Below, one piece after another: positions 1-7,853 of a DNA stretch of 64,000 nucleotides (position 1 is its first letter; each line of letters opens with the position of its first letter). This DNA is from AG-12 sp027319585 (lineage in GTDB: Bacteria > Chloroflexota > Dormibacteria > Aeolococcales > Bog-877): positions 62,001-126,000 of the forward strand of contig DAHVMY010000001.1 in assembly GCA_027319585.1 (NCBI GenBank), given 5' to 3'. The translations under genes and the position numbers were made by a program. Under the pieces are notes generated by a model. That model saw only the letters and a list, made by a program, of their open reading frames with translations, was not told where the DNA came from and made no database searches.

Positions 1-72
1 GGATTCGAACCCATACGGACTTTCGTCCTACGGTTTTTAAGACCGCTGCGGCTACCATTACGCCACCCCGGC
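1..72 (-). tRNA. tRNA-Leu (anticodon UAA), 3' end cut by window edge
   Basis: Read on the minus strand, the 5' end (position 72) starts the acceptor strand GCCGGGG, followed by a D-arm, an anticodon stem GCGGT/ACCGT around the loop CTTAAAA (anticodon TAA), a long variable arm with stem GGAC/GTCC, and a T-arm with TTCGAAT. The long variable arm and TAA anticodon identify leucine. The last acceptor bases lie before position 1. Confidence 0.93.
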
Positions 73-272
73 GCGCCGTCTTCGCGCTTTCAGTGGCAGA
101 TTAGCGTCTGCTGGCCGAGAGCCCGAGCCGGGCCCCGACACCTGCCCCCGGCGAGCCGATAACTCCCATCGAGGTAGAGTCGACTCATTCAGTTGCCACT
201 CGGCCAAGTGAGTGTCGGCCGCCTGCCGGCGCGGTTGGCCGAGCGCAGTTCAGCCCATGAGGAGGCCCTCCG

Positions 273-563
273 TTGACCTTTCTGGTGCTACTCACCGCCG
301 GACCCAGAACCGAGGCGGTCGAGACGGTCCTGGAGCTGGCCGCGGCCGCCGAACAGATGGGTCATCATCTGGAGGTCTTTCTGGCGGGGGACGGGGTGCT
401 CCATGCCGCCCAGCTCGCAGGTCGGGTGGCGGTCACGCTCTGCGACGCGGACCTGCGATGGCGAGAGGCCCAACCCCAACCAGTTCCCGGGGTGCGCCGC
501 GGCAGCCTGGCCGACCTGGCCCGCAGCGTCCGGAAGGCCGACCGTCTGCTCACGTTCGCGTGA
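273..563 (+). CDS. DsrE/TusD-like sulfur-relay protein
   Basis: A 96-residue protein of the DsrE-like fold. It starts at TTG with an AGGAGG ribosome site about ten bases upstream. The pattern is beta-strand, helix, then FLAGDGV, as in TusD/DsrE. A single cysteine (Cys57, in VTLCDADLRW) sits where TusD carries its persulfide-accepting cysteine. Family knowledge: TusD/DsrE pass sulfane sulfur between TusA-type donors and an acceptor such as TusE/DsrC. The stop overlaps the next gene's GTG by four bases, so the two are translationally coupled. No dsrC/tusE or dsrAB is visible nearby, so the acceptor is unknown. Assignment rests on fold pattern and gene order; low sequence similarity is expected. 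Confidence 0.7.
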   Translation: MTFLVLLTAGPRTEAVETVLELAAAAEQMGHHLEVFLAGDGVLHAAQLAGRVAVTLCDADLRWREAQPQPVPGVRRGSLADLARSVRKADRLLTFA

Positions 564-922
564 TCGACTCTACCGGCGCCGTCGTGGTCCTGGCGCGGGG
601 CTCGCTCGCCGGTGACACCGCCCATCTGGCGGTGAGGGTGGCGCTGGCGCTGCCGCTCGGCGGTTCCCGGGTGGTGCTGGCTTTGGTGGACGCGGCTGCG
701 GCTTTGGCTCTGCCTGAGGCGGATCCTGGTGGCCGCGGGAGCCAGCTCGCGCGCGAGCTTGAGTCCCTCACTGAAGACGAGGAGGTGCCGATCCTGGTTG
801 AGCGCGACTCCCTGGTCCGGCTCGGCTTCGGCGATCGTGGTCTGCGCCGCGGGGCGGTCGCCGTCGATGGCGAAGAGCTGCGGCGGGTGTGCCTCATGGC
901 GCGGAGCTGCCTTGTCCTCTGA
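560..922 (+). CDS. DsrF/TusC-like sulfur-relay protein
   Basis: A 120-residue DsrE-superfamily protein, start GTG at 560 inside the stop of the upstream gene (GTGA overlap). The N-terminal strand VVVLARGSLAG, a long helix, and the strand VVLALVDAAAAL followed later by VPILVERDSL match the layout of TusC/DsrF, the structural subunit that pairs with TusD in the hexamer. No cysteine is placed as in TusD, which is normal for this subunit. It lies second of three coupled DsrEFH-type genes. The open frame extends upstream to 212, but that part overlaps the first gene and is not needed. It could also be a generic DsrE-fold protein. Confidence 0.65.
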   Translation: MIDSTGAVVVLARGSLAGDTAHLAVRVALALPLGGSRVVLALVDAAAALALPEADPGGRGSQLARELESLTEDEEVPILVERDSLVRLGFGDRGLRRGAVAVDGEELRRVCLMARSCLVL

Positions 923-1220
923 AGAGCTTCGGGTTCTGCACCTCATCTCCCGTCTGGATGACCGACGGGCCTGGGCGGCCGCCGCCGCGGGTCCCGGCGT
1001 CGCAGGCGTGGTCCTGCTGCTCCATGACGCGGTGATGGAGACCAGAGAGTCGGTGGCGGGATATGTGGCGGCTCTCGGGCACGGTCAGGGCAGCTCGACC
1101 CAGGTGTTGGCGAGTGCGCGCGACGCGCAGCGCCGGGGAGTCGGTGACCGGTGGCGGACGATCGACTATCGCGAGATGGTCAAGTTGATGGCGGAGGCGG
1201 ACCGGGTGATCTCCTGGTGA
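912..1220 (+). CDS. DsrH/TusB-like sulfur-relay protein
   Basis: A 102-residue protein read from TTG at 912, overlapping the previous gene by eleven bases. LHLISRLDD at the start, VVLLLHDAV in the middle and a C-terminal IDYREMVKLMAEADRVISW are the hallmarks of DsrH/TusB, the third subunit of the (DsrE-DsrF-DsrH)2 or TusBCD hexamer. The catalytic cysteine of some DsrH proteins is absent, as in many TusB. Its stop overlaps the GTG of the ThiF-like gene, extending the coupling. Together with the two preceding genes this forms a complete E-F-H trio in the canonical order. Confidence 0.7.
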   Translation: MSSEELRVLHLISRLDDRRAWAAAAAGPGVAGVVLLLHDAVMETRESVAGYVAALGHGQGSSTQVLASARDAQRRGVGDRWRTIDYREMVKLMAEADRVISW

Positions 1221-2005
1221 GTGGCGCGGACGGCCCGTCGCCACTGGCTCGCCTGGATGACTCCGACATCGAGCGCTACAGTCGCCAGCTGCTCCTGGAT
1301 GAACTGGGAGAGGCCGAGCAGCTGAGGGTCATGCATTCGCGGGCGGTGGTGATCGGATGCGGCGGGCTCGGTGGGCCGGCGGCGCTGCACCTGGTGGGCG
1401 CCGGTGTCGGGAGCATGCGGCTGGTCGACCCGGACCTCATCAGCTTGGACAATCTGCACCGCCAGGTCGCCTTTCGGGCCTCTGACGTCGGCCGGCCCAA
1501 GGCGGAGGTCCTCGGGTCGGCGCTGATGGAGCTCAATCCCAGAGTCGCGGCGGAGGCCCTGGTGGAGCCGCTCTCGCCCGCTTCTCTGGACCTCACCCTG
1601 AGGGACTGCGATCTGGTGTTGGAGTGCTCGGATCAGCCAAGCCTCAAGTTCGCAGTCAACGATTGGTGCGTCCGGCACCGCGTGCCGCTGGTGGTGGGCG
1701 GCGCGATCGGCTGGCGGGGCCAGGTGACGTCCGTGGTCCCGGATTCCGGCTGCTTCCGCTGCCTCTTCCGGGCGCCCACCCCGGGGGCCGACCTCACTTG
1801 CAGGCTGGCGGGGGTGATCGGACCCCTGGTCGGGGTGATCGGTGCGCTCCAGGCGCTGGAAGGGGTTCGACTCCTGATTGGTCCGGGTGCCAGGGAGGGA
1901 CGGCTCAGTGACTTCGACGCCAGAACCGGGCGTTGGCGGGTGATGGCCCTGAGGCGGGATCCCGCCTGTGCGGTGCATCCGGCGGCCGGGGCGGCGCAGC
2001 CATAA
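1217..2005 (+). CDS. MoeB/ThiF/HesA-family E1-like adenylyltransferase
   Basis: A 262-residue E1-like protein; start GTG 1217 chosen because it overlaps the upstream stop (GTGA). Visible motifs are ERYSRQLLL near residue 20 (Arg finger), the nucleotide loop GCGGLGG at 47-53, LVDPDLISLDNLHRQ with the Mg/ATP-binding Asp, and AGVIGPLVGVIGALQALE after Cys195, the position of the acyl/thio-transfer cysteine in MoeB/ThiF. The zinc site is unusual: CFRC (179-182) is paired with a C-terminal Cys251-x-x-His254 instead of CxxC. Family role: adenylating the C-terminus of MoaD/ThiS-type sulfur carriers before sulfur transfer. No carrier gene is adjacent; the coupled DsrEFH trio suggests sulfur delivery to this enzyme (inference). 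Confidence 0.85.
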   Translation: MSGADGPSPLARLDDSDIERYSRQLLLDELGEAEQLRVMHSRAVVIGCGGLGGPAALHLVGAGVGSMRLVDPDLISLDNLHRQVAFRASDVGRPKAEVLGSALMELNPRVAAEALVEPLSPASLDLTLRDCDLVLECSDQPSLKFAVNDWCVRHRVPLVVGGAIGWRGQVTSVVPDSGCFRCLFRAPTPGADLTCRLAGVIGPLVGVIGALQALEGVRLLIGPGAREGRLSDFDARTGRWRVMALRRDPACAVHPAAGAAQP

Positions 2006-2106
2006 TTGGCGGATGCTGTCCCCTGGTTGCGTAGTCGCACGCCCCGGCACCAGCTCCGTAGGCCCGGCCCCGAGCCAGCGGCGCATTCCTGCCCGACTCG
2101 ACGCGG

Positions 2107-2703
2107 ATGAGTAGAGACCGGACCCCGGAACAGGACTCCGAGCTGGGCCGCTTTTCGGTGATGTCCTCGGTCGAGCTGTGGCGCCGCACCCGGGTCATCC
2201 TGATCTACGTGGGGCTGGTGATCCTGGTTGGAGAGGTGATCGTGGTGGTGGAGCACCACGAGTTCCAATTGAGCTATGTGATCGTCGCCCTGATCGCCCT
2301 GCTCATGGCCGCGCTGATCTTCTGGCGCCGGCGCCACCACTACGTGGAGCTCGGTCCGGACGGGCTGGTGTTGAGGTCCAACTTTGCCACGGCCGCGATC
2401 CCCTACACCCAGATCCGGCAGTCGCGCTGTTCGACCTTGGCAAAGTTCTTCGACGCTCCCAACCGCAAGGACCTGCTCACCGGCGGGCTCAAGAGGTACG
2501 GCGGAACTCCGGTCTGCATCGTTCGCGTGGATGCCGAGGTGGACCAGCTGCTCCGGCTGGGGCGCATGCTGGGTCGGCGGACGGTCCTGGACCAGGACCT
2601 GATCCTCATGGTCGAGCACCCCGACCTCCTGGATCACAGGCTGCAACCCCGCCTCCGTCGCCGACCACCCGCTCCCGCAGCCCGCCCTCGGCGGAGGCGA
2701 TGA
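2107..2703 (+). CDS. membrane protein with two TM helices and a PH-like domain
   Basis: A 198-residue protein. After about 30 soluble residues come two transmembrane helices (about 34-55 and 60-78), then a basic loop FWRRRHHYVELGPDGLVLR that looks like the start of a bacterial PH (bPH) beta-barrel domain, and a proline/arginine-rich tail. The function is not recognisable. Its stop overlaps the ATG of the following mannosyltransferase gene by four bases, so it probably belongs to that operon and may organise or regulate the membrane glycosylation machinery (inference). Confidence 0.6.
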   Translation: MSRDRTPEQDSELGRFSVMSSVELWRRTRVILIYVGLVILVGEVIVVVEHHEFQLSYVIVALIALLMAALIFWRRRHHYVELGPDGLVLRSNFATAAIPYTQIRQSRCSTLAKFFDAPNRKDLLTGGLKRYGGTPVCIVRVDAEVDQLLRLGRMLGRRTVLDQDLILMVEHPDLLDHRLQPRLRRRPPAPAARPRRRR

Positions 2704-4598
2704 GCCCGGCGCTGAGCCGAACGGTCCAGCGCGAGGGCCCCTGGGCCCTGGCGGCGGCGATAGCCTTCGCCCTGCTGAGCCTGCTGCTCAAATGGCCCGT
2801 CAACCCCGTGGTGGCCTTGGTCATGGCCGCCGCGGTCTGGGCGGTCTCCGTGCTGCTGCGCCACCACCGAGCGCTGACCGGAATCGACGGGCGCGACTGC
2901 GTGATCGCCGGGGTCCTGATCGCGGCCGCCCTGGCGGTTCGCCTGGGCAGCCCGATCTACCTGGACTTTCTGCAGGGCAACCTGAGCCCGGTGAGCACGG
3001 TGCCGGCGCCAGCGGGGGTACACCGGTCGCCCACTCACGACGTCTTTGGGGTGGGCGCGTGGGGGCTTGGATACCCATTCAATACCTCCGGCTGCACCGA
3101 CGCGCCGGTGGGGCCGCACAACCGCGAGGTCAAGACCTGCGGCTACGTCTTCGACGAGGTCTACTTCCCGGTCGATGCGCTCAAGGACCTCAAGGGGATC
3201 GACTTCTTCGATCCCGAACCGCCTCTGACCAAGCTGCTCATCGCGGGCGGCATCAGCTGGCTTGGCTTCAACCCGTGGGGTTGGCGGATCATGTCCGCGA
3301 TCCTGGGCAGTTTGGTGATCGGGATCCTGTACTTCATGGCCCGCCGACTCTGGCGCCGCAATCGGGTGTTCCCCACGCTGGCGGCACTGTTTCTCAGCCT
3401 GGACGGCCTGGAGCTGGTGGAGTCGCGGACCGGGGTCATCGACGTGATCGCGGTCTTCTTCGTGATGCTCGCGTACTGGATGTTCCTCCTGCACTGGCAC
3501 GCGCGTACCCGCCGGCAGTGGCTCGCCACCCTGTACCTGACCGGGGTGGCGTCCGGGCTGGGGCTCGCCTGCAAGGCCGACATGCTGCCGGCCATCCTGC
3601 TGATGGTGGTCCTGCTTGTGGGCCGTTTTCTGCGGCCTCGGCTGCGCCTTCGGGTCGGCCGCGGAGGGAGGTCACGATGGCTGATCCCTCCCTCCCCCGA
3701 CGATCCCCGTGAGGCGGCACGGCGCACCATGGTCCGGACGCTCTCATGGTCCTGGCACTACCTGGCCGCCGGGGTGGTCATCGCCTTCATCTTCTACGGG
3801 TCCTTCTTTCGGTACTGGACCATCTCCCACAGCCTCTACGTGAACTTCGCCGACACCTCCGGCCCCACCGCCACCTGCACCGGGTTCGTGGCCACCGCCT
3901 CGGTCTGCGAGCTGCCGGTGGCGATGCCGCTGCGGGAGTTCCACCTGGGGCCGGCCAACCTCTGGCTCCCCACCGGCTTCAACGTGGTCCAGTCGCTCGC
4001 GGATGTGGAGTGGAACAGCCTGGGCAGCCTCAGCTACCAGGCGACGCTGAAGGCGACTCACCCCTTCGCTTCACCGTTCTACTCTTGGCCGCTCGACGCA
4101 CACCCGGTTCTCTTCTACGCCACCTACACCGGCAATGGGGTGAGCACGGTCGGCGGCCAGACCGTGTCCAACTACACCTGGATCTCGGACATGGGTAACC
4201 CCGTGATCTTCTGGCTGGGCCTCTTCGCGCTCGCCTGGTGTCTCTATCTGGTCCTGCGCCGGCGCGACCGGGTCGCCCTGTTCATCCTGGCTGGCTTCCT
4301 CTTCGACTGGCTGGTCCTGTGGTCCTGGCCCTCCCGGATCCTCTTCTTCTATGAGTACATAGAGGCGCTGCCGTTCGTCTGCCTGGCGCTGGCGTACTGC
4401 TGCGCCCAGCTCTTCGACGTGCGCGCCGTGGTCCAGGTTGCCCGGCTGCGCCTGGGCACCCACAGTCTGGCCCCGATCTCCGGCGCGGTCGTGCTCGCAG
4501 TGGTGATGGGGTTCGCCTACTTCTATCCCCTCTGGACCGGGCAGCCGATCCCCTCCACGGACTTCTTCCAGCACATCTGGATCCCCGGCTGGTACTGA
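2700..4598 (+). CDS. PMT-type (GT39) phospholipid-carrier-dependent mannosyltransferase
   Basis: A 632-residue polytopic membrane protein starting at ATG 2700 (ATGA overlap with the upstream gene). The first extracytoplasmic loop contains FDEVYFPVDA and then FFDPEPPLTKLL, the acidic DE motif and the Pro-Pro-Leu-x-Lys signature of protein O-mannosyltransferases and related GT-C enzymes. The remainder is a series of hydrophobic helices with short charged loops. Family role: transfer of mannose from polyprenyl-phosphate-mannose to exported proteins at the outer face of the membrane. The length fits bacterial PMT proteins. The exact acceptor cannot be told from sequence. Confidence 0.8.
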   Translation: MSPALSRTVQREGPWALAAAIAFALLSLLLKWPVNPVVALVMAAAVWAVSVLLRHHRALTGIDGRDCVIAGVLIAAALAVRLGSPIYLDFLQGNLSPVSTVPAPAGVHRSPTHDVFGVGAWGLGYPFNTSGCTDAPVGPHNREVKTCGYVFDEVYFPVDALKDLKGIDFFDPEPPLTKLLIAGGISWLGFNPWGWRIMSAILGSLVIGILYFMARRLWRRNRVFPTLAALFLSLDGLELVESRTGVIDVIAVFFVMLAYWMFLLHWHARTRRQWLATLYLTGVASGLGLACKADMLPAILLMVVLLVGRFLRPRLRLRVGRGGRSRWLIPPSPDDPREAARRTMVRTLSWSWHYLAAGVVIAFIFYGSFFRYWTISHSLYVNFADTSGPTATCTGFVATASVCELPVAMPLREFHLGPANLWLPTGFNVVQSLADVEWNSLGSLSYQATLKATHPFASPFYSWPLDAHPVLFYATYTGNGVSTVGGQTVSNYTWISDMGNPVIFWLGLFALAWCLYLVLRRRDRVALFILAGFLFDWLVLWSWPSRILFFYEYIEALPFVCLALAYCCAQLFDVRAVVQVARLRLGTHSLAPISGAVVLAVVMGFAYFYPLWTGQPIPSTDFFQHIWIPGWY

Positions 4599-4611
4599 AG
4601 GAGCTGGTCGG

Positions 4612-6846
4612 GTGCCGGGGATAGCCGTCTACTGGCTGCTCGTGGGGCTGGCCGGGGCACTCGTCGTGGACGCCGTCCCGTTCGGCTGGCGGCCGGTGGA
4701 GCGGTGGGCGGCAGCGGCTGTGGTGGGGGTGGTCTCCTCGACCATCCTCAGCTTCGGCCTCTCCCTCTGGCTGGGAGTGGGGCCAGGGGCGGCGCTCCTC
4801 GGGCCCGCGGCCGTGATCTGCCTCGCCGTAGCCGTCAGGGCACCGGTCTGGCGACTCCGGCTGGCGGGGGGATGGTCCGAGCGCCGTCCGGTCGGATGGG
4901 CCAGTTGGAGCCGCGAGACCCGCTGGGCGTTGGTGGCCGCGGCTGTGCTGGGCATCTGCTTCTGGCTGATCTTTCGCGGCGCCATCTACCCGGGGCCGGC
5001 CGGGACGCTGCTGGCCAACAGCCACCTGTGGGGCGACTGGTCTGTCCACACGAGTTACGCCCAGAGCTTCTGGTTGGGGCACAACCTGCCACCGTCCGAC
5101 TCGCTTGAGTCCGGGACCGCGATGCGATACCCGTTTCTGGTTGACTTCCAGCCCGCCCTCCTGGAGGCCCTGGGTCAGAACCTCTACGGCAGCCTCGACA
5201 TGTCGTCCTTCGTGGTCGCCTGGGCGGCTGGGGTCCTGGTCTGGCACCTGGCTCTGCGGGTCACGGCGCGACCCGTGGCGGCCTCGATCGTGGTGTTGCT
5301 GATCCTGCTCGGGGGTGGACTGGGGTTTGCCGCCGCCTACCCCGACGGCTGCCAGCAGGTGGCCAGCGCCCATCCCGCCTACCCAGCCGTCTCGTGCACC
5401 ACATTGACCACGTCCACACCCGCGGCGGTGGCGGGGTTCCTCGAGCATCTGCCGACCGAGCTGACCCACCTGCCCCGCGCCTACGACGGCGAGCCCCCAG
5501 GGCCACCGGCGCTTCCCGATCTGGTGTGGTATGACCCGCTGCTGACCCTCTGGATGCCGCAGCGCGACCTCGCCTTCGGCATGGCGCTGGTCGCGCTCAC
5601 CCTCTCCATCCTGTGGGAGAGCCTGCGGTCCCGGTCTGCCCGAGCGCTGCCGGCCGCGGCCGCGATCGCCGCCGCCCTGCCGTTTCTCAACCCCTTCGGC
5701 TACTTGGTGGTCGGGCTGGTCGGGATGTGGTGGGTGGGGTGGGGCCGGTGGGTGCGGGGGCTCTTGGCGTTTGAGCTGCCGCTGGCTCTGCTGGGCGCTC
5801 CGCAGCTGTGGTTTGTGGTCTCGGGCCCGCACGGACAGTTGGGTGGCCCGGTCGGGACCAATCTCTTCCCCCAACTCGATCTGGGGTGGCTTTCCCACGC
5901 CACCACCGCATGCACCGCGGCCCAGCTCCAAGCCGGGGCCGGATGCGACAGCCTGTACCTCACCGGAGCTTCCGTCGGGACCATGCTGGCGTACGTGGCC
6001 AGAACCCTGAGCCAGCCCGGCTTCTACCCCGCCTGGATCGGGTTCTGGCTAACCAATACCGGGATCTTCTGCCTGCTGGCCCTGGCGGTGGTCGGTCTGG
6101 CGCTGAGTCCATCGAAGCTGGGCAAGACCATCCGCGAGCGGCGTCTCCTGGCCTTCGCGGCTCCCTTCTGGGTCGTGTTTCTGATTGCCAACGTGGTGGT
6201 TACCCAGCCCTGGAACTGGGACAACACCAAGCTGTTGAGCTACTGGTACCTGGGAGCCGCGATCCCGGTCGCGTGGCTGATCACCTCGCCGCGCCGGCTC
6301 TGGTCCCGCGCTCTGGCGGGGCTTGCTCTGACCTCCCTGGTTCTCTCGGGCGCACTGAGTTTGGACACCGCCTTCGTCGGCCAGAGCAACCTGGTTGGGG
6401 CCCCGCCCACGGGAGCCAGCTCCGAGTTCGCGACTGTGGCCGCCCAGAGGGTGGCGGAGGTGGTGGAGCGCAAGACCCCACCCAACGCGATCTTCCTCAC
6501 CGAGGGCCAGCCCAATGATCCGGTCACCACCCTGGCCGGCAGGTCGGCCATGCTCGCCTACGACGGATGGCTTTGGAGCTATGGCCAGCCATTGACGCGG
6601 CGGTACGAGGCCGCCGCCACCATCTACCGGGGCTGTCAGCCCACCAAGCGCTGCGCGGTGGGGCGGCTGCTGCGGCGCTACCGCGTCAGTTACATCGAGT
6701 TCGAGCCGGGGAACTACAACAACATGCCCGCCAACCCCAGCTGGTTCCGCTCCCAGGATCTGCCGGTGGTCGCGAACCAGGGAGGCTACCTGATCCTCCA
6801 GGTCACGCGGCTGTGGTCGGCGCCCCCGCGCTCACGGGCGGGCTGA
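4612..6846 (+). CDS. large polytopic membrane protein, probably GT-C glycosyltransferase-like
   Basis: A 744-residue protein read from GTG 4612 after GAAGGAGC, thirteen bases past the mannosyltransferase stop. It has about a dozen or more hydrophobic segments. A long periplasmic loop near residue 140 contains GDWSVHTSYAQSFW with an acidic residue after the early TM helices, as in GT-C enzymes, and the C-terminal third (from about residue 590) is a soluble domain with TEGQPNDPVTTLAGR. I do not recognise a named family. Position behind a PMT enzyme suggests a sugar-transfer or membrane glycan role (inference). Confidence 0.6.
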   Translation: MPGIAVYWLLVGLAGALVVDAVPFGWRPVERWAAAAVVGVVSSTILSFGLSLWLGVGPGAALLGPAAVICLAVAVRAPVWRLRLAGGWSERRPVGWASWSRETRWALVAAAVLGICFWLIFRGAIYPGPAGTLLANSHLWGDWSVHTSYAQSFWLGHNLPPSDSLESGTAMRYPFLVDFQPALLEALGQNLYGSLDMSSFVVAWAAGVLVWHLALRVTARPVAASIVVLLILLGGGLGFAAAYPDGCQQVASAHPAYPAVSCTTLTTSTPAAVAGFLEHLPTELTHLPRAYDGEPPGPPALPDLVWYDPLLTLWMPQRDLAFGMALVALTLSILWESLRSRSARALPAAAAIAAALPFLNPFGYLVVGLVGMWWVGWGRWVRGLLAFELPLALLGAPQLWFVVSGPHGQLGGPVGTNLFPQLDLGWLSHATTACTAAQLQAGAGCDSLYLTGASVGTMLAYVARTLSQPGFYPAWIGFWLTNTGIFCLLALAVVGLALSPSKLGKTIRERRLLAFAAPFWVVFLIANVVVTQPWNWDNTKLLSYWYLGAAIPVAWLITSPRRLWSRALAGLALTSLVLSGALSLDTAFVGQSNLVGAPPTGASSEFATVAAQRVAEVVERKTPPNAIFLTEGQPNDPVTTLAGRSAMLAYDGWLWSYGQPLTRRYEAAATIYRGCQPTKRCAVGRLLRRYRVSYIEFEPGNYNNMPANPSWFRSQDLPVVANQGGYLILQVTRLWSAPPRSRAG

Positions 6847-7016
6847 ATGGCCGCTCTGCCGCAATCCCGGTGCGAGAGCGAGCGCAGCCGGCATCAGCCG
6901 GTACGCTTGCCCGGTGACGTTTCCACTGCGACGCCAGCGTCGGCCGGTTGGCCAGACCACCGCCGGAGCCTTGGCGGAAGGGCCAAGGAGGCGGGGATCC
7001 GCACCCTCAGCCGGAG

Positions 7017-7853
7017 ATGATTGACGGCCACTGCCATCTGCTGCCCCCGGAGCTGCGCGTCCCCGGGTCGCCCGCTTGGCGGGACCCCTGGTTCGCGGTC
7101 TGTCATGGGGGCGAGCACCCCCACTTCGCCTCCGGTGAGGACGTGGTTCGCGCGCTCGACCAGGTCGAGCTCCAGCGGGCGGTGGTGTTCGGTTGGCCCT
7201 TTGCCGATCCGGGGCTGCTGCGCTACGTCAACGACTACGTCGCGGCCGAGGCGGCCCGGTTCGTAGGACGGCTGATCGGGTTTGCGACGATCAACCCCTT
7301 GGAGGCCGGGGCTTTGCCGGAGCTCCGGCGCTGCCAGGGCATGGGCCTGGTGGGAGTGGGCGAACTCAACTGTGACGCTCAGGGTTTCGCGTTGGCATGG
7401 GAAGGGGGGGTGCGCTCCGTGTTCATGACCTGCGCCGAGATCGGCTGGCCGGTTCTGCTCCATGCGAGCGAGCCGGTCGGCCACTCCTATCCGGGCAAGG
7501 GCACCGCGACCCCCGGGCGGCTGTGGCGGCTGCTCCAGCCTCTGCTGCAGGAGGTCCAGAACCTCCGCCTCTGCCTCGCCCATCTGGGTGGCGGCCTTCC
7601 CTTCTATGCCCACATGCCGGAGGTTGGGGATCTCTGCCGACGTCTCTGGTTCGACACCGCTGCCATCCCCTTCCTATATGACGCGCAGGCGCTCGCGGTG
7701 GTTCAGGAGCTGCTGGGGCCGGGACGCATCTGTTTCGGCAGCGACTTCCCGCTGCTCCGGCCGTCCCGGTACCGGGCCCATCTCGAGGCGATCGTTGAAG
7801 CGGACGGAGGGTGGCTGCACGCCGGGACCGCGTCGTGGCTGGGCCTGGCATGA
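7017..7853 (+). CDS. TIM-barrel amidohydrolase (COG2159 / Amidohydrolase_2 type)
   Basis: A 278-residue protein. ATG 7017 places the metal-binding HxH (residues 5-7, IDGHCHLLP) at the N-terminus as usual in this family; a longer frame upstream has only weak TTG starts. Further expected ligands are visible: His in VLLHASEP (about 149), His in LAHLGGGLP (about 190) and Asp in CFGSDFPLL (about 242). Members hydrolyse or decarboxylate small aromatic or cyclic substrates. The substrate is unknown. The stop overlaps the next gene's ATG (ATGA). An enzyme of this type within a glycosyltransferase operon is unexpected. Confidence 0.8.
   Translation: MIDGHCHLLPPELRVPGSPAWRDPWFAVCHGGEHPHFASGEDVVRALDQVELQRAVVFGWPFADPGLLRYVNDYVAAEAARFVGRLIGFATINPLEAGALPELRRCQGMGLVGVGELNCDAQGFALAWEGGVRSVFMTCAEIGWPVLLHASEPVGHSYPGKGTATPGRLWRLLQPLLQEVQNLRLCLAHLGGGLPFYAHMPEVGDLCRRLWFDTAAIPFLYDAQALAVVQELLGPGRICFGSDFPLLRPSRYRAHLEAIVEADGGWLHAGTASWLGLA

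Noticed and set aside
212..560. Upstream extension of the DsrF-like frame to 212
   Set aside because: It overlaps the well-formed first DsrE-like gene; the extension is Arg/Gly/Pro-rich and the GTGA overlap at 560 is a better start.
4282..5931. 549-codon minus-strand open frame
   Set aside because: Antisense to two well-supported membrane protein genes; composition rich in Gly, Arg, Pro and His with no domain.
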